Shown in pieces: positions 24,122-32,312 of a stretch of DNA of 64,000 bases. Numbering within the stretch: the stretch's first letter is position 1; each line of letters starts with the position of its first letter. Origin of the DNA: Rhodococcus opacus (GTDB taxonomy: Bacteria > Actinomycetota > Actinomycetes > Mycobacteriales > Mycobacteriaceae); assembly GCF_012396235.1 (NCBI RefSeq), contig NZ_JAAXPA010000038.1:1-64000 (forward strand). The letters run 5' to 3'. The translations under genes and the position numbers were made by a program. A model generated the notes under the pieces. It saw only the letters and a list, made by a program, of their open reading frames with translations, was not told where the DNA came from and did not search any database.

Positions 24122-25114
24122 ATGAGCCAGGTCAACACGGTCCGCGGGCCGATCGACAGCGCCGAACTCGGACGCACCTACATGCACGAGCACGTGTTCG
24201 TGCTGACGCCCGACGTGCAACAGAACTACCCGGACGAGTGGGGGAGCGAAGACGAGCGGGTCGCCGACGCGGTCACCAAGCTGCGCGCGCTGGCGGAGCA
24301 GGGTGTCCGGACCATCGTCGACCCCACCGTCGTCGGGCTCGGCCGGTACATCCCGCGCATCCAGCGGGTCGCGGAACAGCTTCCCGAGCTGAACATCGTT
24401 GCCGCAACAGGGCTGTACACCTACGACGACGTGCCGTTCTTCTTCCACTACCGCGGTCCGGCGCTGGACGCGATCGTGGGGGCCGAGGTTCCCGACCCGA
24501 TGGTGGACATGTTCGTGAAGGACATCGAAGAGGGAATCGCCGACACCGGGGTCCGCGCGGGACTGCTCAAGTGCGCGATCGACCACCAGGGGCCCACGCC
24601 CGGTGTCGAGCGGGTGATGCGGGCCGTCGCGAAGGCGCATCGGCGCACCGGCGTGCCCATCACCGTGCACACCCACCCCGGCAGCGAGGCCGGATTGCAC
24701 GTCACACGCGTGATGTGCGATGAGGAGGGGGTGCGGCCGGACCGGATCGTCCTCGGCCACAGCGGAGACAGCACCGACATCGAGCATCTGACCAGCCTCG
24801 CCGAGGCCGGCTTCGTCCTCGGGATGGACCGGTTCGGGATCAACCTCGAGACGACGTTCGAAGCCCGCGCCGACACGCTCGTCGAGATGTGCCGCCGGGG
24901 ATTCGCGGGGCAGATGGTGCTGTCGCAGGACGCCTCCTGCTACATCGACTGGATCGACCCCAACCTGATGGCCGCACTCCCGCAGTGGCACTACCTGCAC
25001 ATCGAGAACGACGTGCTGCCCTACGTCCGCGAGCGGGGTGTGACCGAGAAGATGATCACCGAGATGTTGGTCGAGGTGCCTCGGCGATACTTCGAGAACG
25101 TCGACCCCTACTGA
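24122..25114 (+). CDS. Phosphotriesterase-like lactonase
   Basis: A 330-residue TIM-barrel amidohydrolase of the phosphotriesterase family. The binuclear metal ligands are all present: H22 and H24 in YMHEHVF, carboxylated K150 in AGLLKCAID, H183 in TVHTHPG, H213 in LGHSGDSTD and D270 in LSQDASCY. The features TGLYTYDDVPFFFHY and GMDRFGINL match the lactonase branch (PLL), to which the mycobacterial PPH belongs. Such enzymes open gamma or delta lactones to hydroxy acids, with weak phosphotriesterase activity. The next gene, a TetR, begins one base after its stop, so the two are co-transcribed. Confidence 0.87.
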   Translation: MSQVNTVRGPIDSAELGRTYMHEHVFVLTPDVQQNYPDEWGSEDERVADAVTKLRALAEQGVRTIVDPTVVGLGRYIPRIQRVAEQLPELNIVAATGLYTYDDVPFFFHYRGPALDAIVGAEVPDPMVDMFVKDIEEGIADTGVRAGLLKCAIDHQGPTPGVERVMRAVAKAHRRTGVPITVHTHPGSEAGLHVTRVMCDEEGVRPDRIVLGHSGDSTDIEHLTSLAEAGFVLGMDRFGINLETTFEARADTLVEMCRRGFAGQMVLSQDASCYIDWIDPNLMAALPQWHYLHIENDVLPYVRERGVTEKMITEMLVEVPRRYFENVDPY

Positions 25115-25115
25115 C

Positions 25116-25754
25116 ATGTCGCGCCCGCGAATTGCACCCACACCACCGGTCACGGCCCGGGGCGTCCGCACCCGCGATCGTCTCGTCGCCGCGGCCCGGG
25201 TGGTGTTCGAGCGCGAGGGGTACCTCGACGCCCGTCTCGTCGACATCAGCAAGGAGGCCGGACTCTCGACCGGATCGTTCTACACCTACTTCACCAACAA
25301 GGAGGAGGCGTTCGCGGCGGTCGTCGAGGTGACGCAGAACGACCTGCTGCATCCGGGCATGGGACGGGTCGCGGACGAAGGCGACGTGCACGCGGTCGTG
25401 GAGGCGAGCATCCGCGCCTACCTGCACGCGTGCCGCCGGAACGCGCGACTGCTGGCCCTGCTCGAGCAGGTCGCGCACGTCGACCCCGCATTCCGTGAAC
25501 TGGAACGCTCGCGGGACGAAACGTTCTACCGGCGCAACGCGCGTGCGATCGCCGACCTGCAGGACCGCGGTCTCGCCGACGCCTCGCTCGACCCGATGCT
25601 GACGTCGAAGGCGTTGTCCGCCATGGTCGGAAGGATGGCCTACAGCTATTTCGTCGGACCGCCGAGCGAGCGGCGATCGCTCACGTTCGAGCAGTTGACC
25701 GCCGGACTCGCGCGGATGTGGACGAACGCGCTGCGCGTCCCCGACCGCGTGTGA
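25116..25754 (+). CDS. TetR family transcriptional regulator
   Basis: A 212-residue TetR protein. The helix-turn-helix is LVDISKEAGLSTGSFYTYF with TNKEEAFAAVV after it (about 42-72). The C-terminal part has RAYLHACRRNARLLALLEQV, a pattern of the TetR_C ligand-binding domains common in acyl-CoA regulators. It is encoded in the lactonase operon behind the shared motif at 24045, so it is the leading candidate for the protein that reads the motif at all three places. Its gene meets the next, leftward, TetR gene tail to tail with six bases between. Confidence 0.9.
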   Translation: MSRPRIAPTPPVTARGVRTRDRLVAAARVVFEREGYLDARLVDISKEAGLSTGSFYTYFTNKEEAFAAVVEVTQNDLLHPGMGRVADEGDVHAVVEASIRAYLHACRRNARLLALLEQVAHVDPAFRELERSRDETFYRRNARAIADLQDRGLADASLDPMLTSKALSAMVGRMAYSYFVGPPSERRSLTFEQLTAGLARMWTNALRVPDRV

Positions 25755-25760
25755 GGACCG

Positions 25761-26387
25761 TCAGTAGCCGGGTGCGTGGAGGATGCGCAGAACGAGGTCG
25801 GCGTTGATGTCGCCCAGTTCCTCCGGCGTGAATTCGCCGTCGGGGCTGTACCACCGGCAGATGTCCACCGCGAGCGACATGATCGCCAGAACCGCGACGC
25901 GGGGGTCGGGGATCAGGAACACCCCCTGATCGATCCCGTTCTGCACCTCTCGAATTGCCGCGAGCCGGATCTGGAGCCGAGTCTCGGCGACCACCTCGCG
26001 GTGTTCGGGGTCGAGATGCCTGCTCTCGTACTGGGCGATGCGCGCGCGGCGGAAGTTCCGGGCGTGCATGATGCTGAATTCGCGGACCAGTGCCCGGACG
26101 CGGTCGATGGGGTCGGTGAACGGCGCCACGGCCTTCAGCACCAGCGCGAGCGCGCGCTCGTTCGACCGGCGGACGAGCTGGAACAGCAGATCTTCCTTGG
26201 ACGGGAAGTGCACGTACATCGCGGAGGGGCTCATCCCGGCCATGGTGGAGATGTCCCTCGTGCGGGTGGCTTCGAAACCCTTGTCGGAGAACAGTGTCGT
26301 CGCCGCCCGGAGCAGGCGTTCCTCGGATGTCGGCGGACCAGGGCTCGGCTCCTCGGTCGCGGATACGTCGTCTCGCAGTTCGGTCAT
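25761..26387 (-). CDS. TetR family transcriptional regulator
   Basis: A 208-residue TetR protein: SEERLLRAATTLFSDKGF, then the helix-turn-helix TRDISTMAGMSPSAMYVHFP with SKEDLLFQLV, and an effector domain ending DICRWYSPDGEFTPEELG, a type common among regulators of CoA-linked catabolism. The ATG at 26387 is preferred over an in-frame ATG at 26408 because GGAGAGGA lies before it. It is divergent from the MHS transporter gene at 26580. The palindrome at 26490 and the motif at 26507 lie between them, so it may control that transporter. Confidence 0.9.
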   Translation of the reverse strand: MTELRDDVSATEEPSPGPPTSEERLLRAATTLFSDKGFEATRTRDISTMAGMSPSAMYVHFPSKEDLLFQLVRRSNERALALVLKAVAPFTDPIDRVRALVREFSIMHARNFRRARIAQYESRHLDPEHREVVAETRLQIRLAAIREVQNGIDQGVFLIPDPRVAVLAIMSLAVDICRWYSPDGEFTPEELGDINADLVLRILHAPGY

Positions 26388-26459
26388 CGGTGGTCCTCTC
26401 CGCCGCATCGAGCTTCGTCCGCATCGGCGGGATCGGGCAAGATCAATCCCCTCGAGTGA

Positions 26460-26488
26460 TTGACATCACACAGCTATTCAAACACACT
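26460..26488 (+). promoter_or_regulatory. Possible promoter of the MHS transporter gene
   Basis: A consensus -35 TTGACA at 26460-26465, 17-bp spacer and a weak -10 CACACT at 26483-26488. It would give a leader of about 85 bases that carries the palindrome at 26490 and the shared motif at 26507. Confidence 0.4.
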
Positions 26489-26489
26489 A

Positions 26490-26503
26490 AGCAAGCGCTC
26501 ACT
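26490..26503. promoter_or_regulatory. Imperfect palindrome, TetR-type operator candidate
   Basis: AGCAAGCGCTCACT: AGCGCT centre with AG...CT ends, a pattern seen at TetR sites of acyl-CoA-linked genes. It lies in the gap between the divergent TetR (25761) and MHS transporter genes. Which of the two TetR proteins would bind is open. Confidence 0.4.
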
Positions 26504-26506
26504 GAC

Positions 26507-26522
26507 TTGAAGTTGGCGTCAT
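26507..26522 (-). promoter_or_regulatory. Shared 16-bp motif, copy 2 (inverted)
   Basis: Read on the leftward strand this is ATGACGCCAACTTCAA, matching WTGACGNCRRNTTCAA found at 24045 and 32244. It lies 58 bases upstream of the transporter start, in the leader, so binding could block transcription. Confidence 0.5.
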
Positions 26523-26579
26523 GTTCTGAAAAATCTGTCTCCCACATCCATACGAAGACCTATCCCGAGGAGTGATCGG

Positions 26580-27956
26580 ATGACTACATCCGCGGTGCAG
26601 CCGAGTAAGGACGCAGCCGGCGACACAGCCGTCTCGCGCAAGCGTGCGCATCGGAAACTGCTTGCGGCGGGACTCGTCGGCAGCTCGATCGAGTGGTACG
26701 ACTTCTTCCTGTACGGAACCGCTGCGGCACTGGTCTTTCCCCACGTCTTCTTCCCCGACTCGTCGGCGTTGATGGGCACCCTGCTCTCGTTCAGCACGTT
26801 CTGGGCGGGCTTCGTCGCACGCCCACTCGGCGGCCTCGTCGCCGGCCACTTCGGCGACAAGTACGGCCGCAAGCCGGCCGTCGTCACCTGCCTGCTGTTC
26901 ATGGGACTGGCGACATTCCTCATCGGCTGCCTTCCGGGCGCCGCGACCATCGGCGTCGCGGCCCCGATCCTGCTGGTGGTCCTGCGGTTCGTCCAGGGCC
27001 TGGCGTGCGGTGGTCAATGGGGTGGGATCGTCCTGCTGCTGACCGAATCGGCGAGCCCCAAGCGCAGGGGATTCTCCGGGACCTTCGGCCAGATGGGCGT
27101 CTCCTTCGGCGTCCTGCTCGGCAACCTGGTGTTCCTCGGCGCCACCGCGGCGATCTCGAACGAGGCGTTCCTCAGCTGGGGCTGGCGGATCCCGTTCTTC
27201 GCGAGCGCACTGCTTTTCCCGGTCGTGCTCTACATCCAGACCAAGGTCGAGGACACCCCCGAATTCCGGGACCTGCAGGAGGAGGCGCAGAAGAAGAACA
27301 AGACCGTCGTCCGCGCACCGCTGACGGAGGCGATCAAGGAACACTGGCGCAAGATCCTGCTCGGCTGCGGTCTGCTCGCGGCCACCAACTCCCTGTTCTA
27401 CATCTCCATCGCCGGTGTGCTCAGCTACGGCACCGCGGAACTGGGACTCGAGCGCAACGACCTGCTCGCGATCTCGCTGCTCAGCGCCGGACTCACGGTC
27501 GGTGTCGTGCTGTGGTCCGGGCACATGTCCGACAAGATCGGGCGCAGGCCGATGATCCTGATCGGCGCGGCGATGATCATCGTGTGGGCGTTCCCGTACT
27601 TCTGGCTGATCAACACCCGGAACCTGTTGCTGTTCTTCATCGCCGTCACGGTCGGCAGCGTCTTCCAGTCCATGACATACGGGCCGATCGCCGCGTACAT
27701 GGGTGAACTGTTCGCTCCCAACGTCCGGTACTCGGCGGCCTCCCTCGCGTACCAGCTGGCGGCGATCACGGTCAGCGGCGGCACTCCGTTCATCATGACC
27801 GCGCTGATCGCCAAGACCGGAACCACCACGTTCGTCGCCGTCTTCGTCGCACTGATGGGGCTGGTCACGTTCCTCTGCGCGTGGAAGCTCCGCGAGACCA
27901 ACACCGCCGAGGTGCGGAACGATCCCACCGCCGTACCCGGCGCCCAGTTCTACTGA
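26580..27956 (+). CDS. MHS-family metabolite:H+ symporter (MFS)
   Basis: A 458-residue transporter with about 12 membrane segments. Family marks: GLVGSSIEWYDFFLYGTAAAL at the first segment (trimmed here to its core SSIEWYDFFLYG), RPLGGLVAGHFGDKYGRK in loop 2-3 and QGLACGGQWGGIVLL in segment 5. Members import organic acids or osmolytes with protons at the plasma membrane; the SSIEWYDF form is close to ShiA-like carriers. Its control region carries the motif shared with the lactonase and the dehydrogenase operons, so it probably brings in the compound they degrade. Start at ATG 26580 with GAGGAG upstream. Confidence 0.9.
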   Translation: MTTSAVQPSKDAAGDTAVSRKRAHRKLLAAGLVGSSIEWYDFFLYGTAAALVFPHVFFPDSSALMGTLLSFSTFWAGFVARPLGGLVAGHFGDKYGRKPAVVTCLLFMGLATFLIGCLPGAATIGVAAPILLVVLRFVQGLACGGQWGGIVLLLTESASPKRRGFSGTFGQMGVSFGVLLGNLVFLGATAAISNEAFLSWGWRIPFFASALLFPVVLYIQTKVEDTPEFRDLQEEAQKKNKTVVRAPLTEAIKEHWRKILLGCGLLAATNSLFYISIAGVLSYGTAELGLERNDLLAISLLSAGLTVGVVLWSGHMSDKIGRRPMILIGAAMIIVWAFPYFWLINTRNLLLFFIAVTVGSVFQSMTYGPIAAYMGELFAPNVRYSAASLAYQLAAITVSGGTPFIMTALIAKTGTTTFVAVFVALMGLVTFLCAWKLRETNTAEVRNDPTAVPGAQFY

Positions 27957-27974
27957 CCGGCACTACAAGGCGAC

Positions 27975-28003
27975 GTGGGGTGGCTGGGACCCAGCCACCC
28001 CAC
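27975..28003. terminator. Hairpin terminator between convergent genes
   Basis: Perfect 13-bp arms GTGGGGTGGCTGG and its complement around a 3-base loop, between the MHS transporter stop (27956) and the oxidoreductase stop (28009). No T run, as is common in actinobacteria. It can serve both strands. Confidence 0.8.
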
Positions 28004-28008
28004 AGCCG

Positions 28009-28992
28009 TCAGTTCGGCACCGTCAGCACGATCCGGCCTTCGCAGTCCCCGGATTCGAGCAGGCGGTGCGCCTCGGCGGCCTGCGCCAGCGGCAGCGTGG
28101 TGTGCGGCATGCTCGCCGTGCCCGCGGCCACCCACTCGATCGCGCGGCGCGCGGCGGCCTCCGCGGCGGTCGGATCCTGCATCAGCAGTCCGCCGACGTT
28201 GAAACCCAGGACGGCGCGGTTGGCGAGCCACAACTCGTTGGCACCGACTCGCACGTCGTCCTCTCCGCTCGCATTGCCCACGGCGAGAAGCCGGCCCAGC
28301 GGCGCGAGCACCTCGAGGCTCTCGGCACGCAACCGGCCGCCGACCGGGTCCACGACGATGTCCACCGAATCGATGCCCGCGTCCGACAGGGCGCTGCGAA
28401 ATCCGTTGCTCGACACCACCAGGTCGTATCCGTACCGCTCGGCCTCCGCGGCACGTCGGGCAGACCGAACCGTGCCCAGCACCTGCGCGGCGCCGAGCCG
28501 ACGGGCCACCTGCGCGGTGATGCCCGACAGGGCTCCTGCGGCGCCGTGGATCAGCACCTGGCTTCCCGGACCGACATTGCCCGCGAGTTCCAGCGACAGC
28601 AGCGCCGTAGTGGTGTTCGGGACCAGCGCCACCGCCTCGGCCGGATCGAGGCGAGGGTCCACGGAATCGAGCGGGATCGTGATGGCCGCATCGGCCACCG
28701 ATACCTCCGCATAGCCGCCCGCGGTCGGGCGAGAGAGCGTCACGACAGGCTGGCCGGCCCGCAGATGATGCACGCCGGCACCGACTTCCCGCACTGTTCC
28801 CGCCACCTCGAGGCCGGGCACGATCGGTGGTGTCCCGCCGAACTCACCACGACGCATTAGGACGTCCGCCAACCCGACCGCGGCGTGCGAGACGTCGATA
28901 CTCACCTGGCCGGGCCCCGGCTCCGGAACGGCGAGCTCGGCCGTCTCGAGGACGTCTACTTCGCCGAAACGTGAAATGGTGATCGCGCGCAT
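28009..28992 (-). CDS. Zinc-independent quinone oxidoreductase-like protein (MDR family)
   Basis: A 327-residue medium-chain reductase of the NADPH:quinone oxidoreductase group. The N-terminal part has MRAITISRFGEVDVLE and MRRGEFGGTPPIVPGLEVAGTV; the cofactor loop is IHGAAGALSGITAQVARRLGA, a variant of AxxGxxG; VDIVVDPVGG follows. No structural or catalytic zinc cysteines are seen. It would reduce quinones or enones with NADPH. It lies 85 bases downstream of the next leftward operon (29078-32150), so it may be the last gene of it or on its own. Confidence 0.86.
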   Translation of the reverse strand: MRAITISRFGEVDVLETAELAVPEPGPGQVSIDVSHAAVGLADVLMRRGEFGGTPPIVPGLEVAGTVREVGAGVHHLRAGQPVVTLSRPTAGGYAEVSVADAAITIPLDSVDPRLDPAEAVALVPNTTTALLSLELAGNVGPGSQVLIHGAAGALSGITAQVARRLGAAQVLGTVRSARRAAEAERYGYDLVVSSNGFRSALSDAGIDSVDIVVDPVGGRLRAESLEVLAPLGRLLAVGNASGEDDVRVGANELWLANRAVLGFNVGGLLMQDPTAAEAAARRAIEWVAAGTASMPHTTLPLAQAAEAHRLLESGDCEGRIVLTVPN

Positions 28993-29077
28993 GGCCTACC
29001 TCGTCATCTCGTCGTCGCACGGGTACGGCCGCCACCGTAGTACGGTGACGGCCGCGACGAGCCCTCCGAGCGTGCTG

Positions 29078-30091
29078 TCAGTGGTTGCCGATCTCCAGCA
29101 CGAGCTTGCCGGTGTTGGCGCCGTCGAACAGCAGATTGAGTGTGCGGCCGAAGGCCTCGACGCCCCCGGTCTCGACCTGTTCGCGGGTCACGATCTCGCC
29201 GGCGCGGATCCACTCCGACATCGCGTCCATGCCCTCGGGGAACCGGTCGAGGTAGTCGAACACGATGAACCCCGTCATCGACGCCCGGTTGACCAGTAGC
29301 GACAGGTACCGGGACGGGCCGGGCTGCGGGTCGGTGGCGTTGTATCCGGAGATCGCGCCGCACAGCGCGACCCGGGCGTTCTTGCGGAGCCGGGCCAGTG
29401 CGGCGTCGAGGATCTCGCCGCCGACGTTGTCGAAGTAGATGTCGATTCCGTCCGGTGCGGCGGCGCGCAGGGCCTTGCCGACCGATTCGGACTTGTAGTC
29501 GATCGCCGCGTCGAAACCCAGCTCCTCCGTCAGCCACGCGCACTTCTCCGGGCCGCCGGCGATGCCGATCACCGTGGCGCCCTTCAACTTCGCGATCTGC
29601 CCGGCGATACTCCCGACCGCTCCGGCCGCCCCCGAGATGAGCACGGTGTCGCCCTTCTCCAGCTTGCCGATGTCGGTGAGGCCGAAGTAGGCGGTCATGC
29701 CTGGGAACCCGAGCGCGCCCAGCCACGTCGGCGCCGGGGCGAGCGACTCGTCGACGGCGAGTGCGCCGCGGCCGTCGGAGAGCGCGAACTCCTGCACGCC
29801 GAACTGTCCGGAGACGAGCTGTCCCTCCGGGAACTTCGCGTTCTTCGACGCCACCACCCGGCCGACGGCGTGGGTGCGCATCACCTCACCGATCGCCACC
29901 GGCGGCACGTACGACTTCACGTCGTCGAGCCACCCGCGCATCGCGGGATCGAGGGACACGTAGTCCACCTTCACGGTGAATTCGCCGTCCGCGGGTTCGG
30001 GGATCGGTTCCGACGTGATCTCCCAGGTGGAGTCGTCGGGACGGCCGACCGGACGCTTCGCCAGTCGGACCTGCCTGTTCACGGATGTCAC
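29078..30091 (-). CDS. NADP-dependent enone/prostaglandin-reductase-like oxidoreductase
   Basis: A 337-residue MDR protein of the leukotriene B4 12-hydroxydehydrogenase/CurA group, which reduces the double bond of alpha,beta-unsaturated ketones or acyl groups. Marks: DYVSLDPAMRGWLDD, GALGFPGMTAYFGL, the cofactor loop ISGAAGAVGSIAGQIAKLKG, DIYFDNVGG and RYLSLLVNRASMTGF. GTG at 30091 is chosen because AAAGGTGA lies at the right distance; a GTG at 30100 overlapping the upstream stop is also possible. Coupled to the acyl-CoA synthetase gene just upstream. Confidence 0.88.
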   Translation of the reverse strand: MTSVNRQVRLAKRPVGRPDDSTWEITSEPIPEPADGEFTVKVDYVSLDPAMRGWLDDVKSYVPPVAIGEVMRTHAVGRVVASKNAKFPEGQLVSGQFGVQEFALSDGRGALAVDESLAPAPTWLGALGFPGMTAYFGLTDIGKLEKGDTVLISGAAGAVGSIAGQIAKLKGATVIGIAGGPEKCAWLTEELGFDAAIDYKSESVGKALRAAAPDGIDIYFDNVGGEILDAALARLRKNARVALCGAISGYNATDPQPGPSRYLSLLVNRASMTGFIVFDYLDRFPEGMDAMSEWIRAGEIVTREQVETGGVEAFGRTLNLLFDGANTGKLVLEIGNH

Positions 30092-30096
30092 GGTGT

Positions 30097-31617
30097 TCAC
30101 CTTTCGGGTACCTCTGCGGTCAGTGCGTCGTTCTTCAGTGCGGTCCGGTCGATCGACCGCTTGAGGATCTTTCCGGTCGACCCCTTCGGGAGGGAATCGA
30201 CGATCGCGACGATCCGGGGAATCTTGTATGCGGACAGTCGTTCCCGCGCCCAGCTGGTCAGTTCGCCGCCGTCCAGACCGGAACCGGGGACGGTGGCCAC
30301 GACCGCGGCCACCTCCTCGCCGTAGTGATCGTCGGGAACACCCACGACGGCGGCCTCGAGGATGTCGGGATGTGTGTACAACACCTCCTCGACTTCGCTC
30401 GGGTACACGTTGTAGCCGCCGCGGATGATGAGGTCCTTGACCCGGTCGACGATGCGCAGATCCCCGTCCGCATCGATCTCGCCCAGATCCCCCGTGCGCA
30501 GCCAGCCGTCCGAGTCCAGGACGGCCGCGGTGTCGGACGGCCGGTTCCAGTAACCCTTCATCACGGTCGCCCCCTTCACGAACACCTCGCCGACGCTGCC
30601 GGGAGGGCAGGCGGTGTTGTCGTGGTCCCGCACCTGGACCTCCAGCCGGGGAACCGCGCGTCCGGTGAAGCCGATCTTTCCGCCGCGGTCGATGTCGTTG
30701 AACGTGCCGAACGCGGTGGTCTCGGTGAGCCCGTATCCCTCGAGGATGGTGCACCCGAAGCGGGACTCGAATTCGCGGGCCACTTCGCCCGGCAGCGACG
30801 CGCCCCCGGAGATGGCAATGCGCAGTTGCGTGAAGTCCTGCGAGTCGGCGCCGTCCGCGGCGTGGAGCATCGCGTTCCACATCGTCGGCACCCCGGCCAT
30901 GATCGTGAGGCGGTCGCGTCGGAGGAGAGCGAGCATCGCGGCCGGGTCGAACCGGGCCAGCAGCGACAGCGACCCGCCGCCCGTGAACGTCGCCATCATG
31001 ACCGAGGCCTGGCCGAAGACGTGGAACAGCGGAAGCCCCGTGCCCGTCCGGTCGTCGGTCGAACCGCGACTGCATTCGGCGCCGATCTCACCTCCGGACA
31101 GCAGGTTCCCGACCGTCAGCTCCGCGCCCTTCGGCCGCCCGGTGGTGCCGGACGTGTAGAGGATGGCGGCGGTGTCGTCGCGGTCCCGCTCGGCGACGGG
31201 AACCGGCTCGGCGTCCGATGCCGCGGCGTCGGGTGCGAGCGTCCAGACGGGGATGTCCAACGCGGACGCGGCGTCGCCGATCGCGGGGCCGAGTTCGTGC
31301 CACACGACGGCGAGCGCGGCGCCGGCGTCGGTGAGAACGTACTCGGTCTCGGGCCGGGTGGACATCGTGTTCACCGGGACCACGACGCACCCCGCCGCCT
31401 GAATTCCCAGATACGCCACCACGAACTCGGGCACGGAGGGTGCGGCCAGGAGAATTCTGTCGCCGGGGGACAGGCCCGCTTCGGTGAGTGCTCCCGCATA
31501 TCGGGTGCTCGCGTCGCGCAACTGTCCGTAGGTCAGGGTGCTGTCCGCACCCCGTAGTGCGATGTTGCCGGGAGTGGCGTCCGCGTGGCGGGACACCGGA
31601 TCGATCACATTTGCCAT
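30097..31617 (-). CDS. Fatty-acid-type acyl-CoA synthetase (AMP-forming)
   Basis: A 506-residue adenylate-forming ligase with AAILYTSGTTGRPKGAELT (A3), PLFHVFGQ, LEGYGLTETTAFG (A5), GSVGEVFVKGATVMKGYWNR, WLRTGDLGEID (A7), RVKDLIIRGGYNVYPSEVEE (A8, KDxIxRGGxNVYPxEVE form) and the catalytic lysine in PKGSTGKILKR (A10). The YPSEVEE form is that of FadD-like fatty acid ligases. It is the middle gene of the leftward operon MaoC, synthetase, reductase, and would activate the acid that MaoC hydrates after dehydrogenation. The substrate is not identified. Confidence 0.9.
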   Translation of the reverse strand: MANVIDPVSRHADATPGNIALRGADSTLTYGQLRDASTRYAGALTEAGLSPGDRILLAAPSVPEFVVAYLGIQAAGCVVVPVNTMSTRPETEYVLTDAGAALAVVWHELGPAIGDAASALDIPVWTLAPDAAASDAEPVPVAERDRDDTAAILYTSGTTGRPKGAELTVGNLLSGGEIGAECSRGSTDDRTGTGLPLFHVFGQASVMMATFTGGGSLSLLARFDPAAMLALLRRDRLTIMAGVPTMWNAMLHAADGADSQDFTQLRIAISGGASLPGEVAREFESRFGCTILEGYGLTETTAFGTFNDIDRGGKIGFTGRAVPRLEVQVRDHDNTACPPGSVGEVFVKGATVMKGYWNRPSDTAAVLDSDGWLRTGDLGEIDADGDLRIVDRVKDLIIRGGYNVYPSEVEEVLYTHPDILEAAVVGVPDDHYGEEVAAVVATVPGSGLDGGELTSWARERLSAYKIPRIVAIVDSLPKGSTGKILKRSIDRTALKNDALTAEVPER

Positions 31618-31670
31618 GTCGTCAACCTCCGACGCGGTACAGGGTTTTCCGGCCTCGACGGCACGGGCGG

Positions 31671-32150
31671 TTATCCGGCCTCTACGACGCGGGCGACGGA
31701 CTCGGACACGACCACCGGCTTGTCGGAGCCCTCACGCTCGACGATCTGACTCATCGTCACCTGGATGCCGCCCCCGACCTGTTCCGCGGACTGCACGGTG
31801 GCGCGCATCCGGATGCGTGAACCCACCGGCACCGGCGCGGGGAAACGGACCTTGTTGTAGCCGTAGTTCAGGCTGTGGGCGAAACCGTCGAACCGCAGCA
31901 GGGTCGCCGACAGTGCCGGTCCGAGAGACAGGCTGTACAGCCCGTGCGCGATGGTGCCGCCGAGTGGGCTGGCGGCGGCGCGCTCGGGATCGATGTGGAT
32001 CCACTGGTGGTCGCCGGTCGCGTCGGCGAAGGCGTTGACTCGTTCCTGGGTGACGTCGTGCCAGTCGGTGGGGCCCAGCTCCTTGCCGATCAACGCCGTG
32101 AGCTCGTCGAAGCTCGCGGGGCGAACGGGCAGTGCGGTGGTGTCGGTCAT
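31671..32150 (-). CDS. MaoC-type (R)-specific enoyl-CoA hydratase
   Basis: A 159-residue single hot-dog-fold hydratase. The catalytic pair is the D-x4-H motif, D47 and H52, in FADATGDHQWIHIDPERA, followed by the serine-rich SPLGGTIAHGLYSLSLGP and KVRFPAPVPVGSRIR. It adds water to 2-enoyl-CoA. It is the first gene of the leftward operon and is divergent from the eleven-gene operon; both start in the 160-base gap that carries the shared motif at 32244. Confidence 0.9.
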   Translation of the reverse strand: MTDTTALPVRPASFDELTALIGKELGPTDWHDVTQERVNAFADATGDHQWIHIDPERAAASPLGGTIAHGLYSLSLGPALSATLLRFDGFAHSLNYGYNKVRFPAPVPVGSRIRMRATVQSAEQVGGGIQVTMSQIVEREGSDKPVVVSESVARVVEAG

Positions 32151-32237
32151 CTGTCTCCCTCAATTCCGGGTGGTGCGGGGCCTGGATGTGTCACGTTGGC
32201 TGCATCGAACTTCGAGGTGTTCGCCGAACTCCGACAC

Positions 32238-32266
32238 TTGAACTTGACGACGGATTCAACTATACA
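32238..32266 (+). promoter_or_regulatory. Promoter of the eleven-gene catabolic operon with shared motif, copy 3
   Basis: -35 TTGAAC at 32238-32243, 17-bp spacer, -10 TATACA at 32261-32266. The spacer is filled by TTGACGACGGATTCAA (32244-32259), a TTGA-N8-TCAA repeat agreeing at 13 of 16 bases with that at 24045. A repressor bound here would exclude RNA polymerase. The divergent MaoC operon may be covered by the same site. Confidence 0.65.
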
Positions 32267-32312
32267 AAAGAGAGACGCGAGTCACAACGCACGGCGAAGG
32301 AGAGGACACCTC

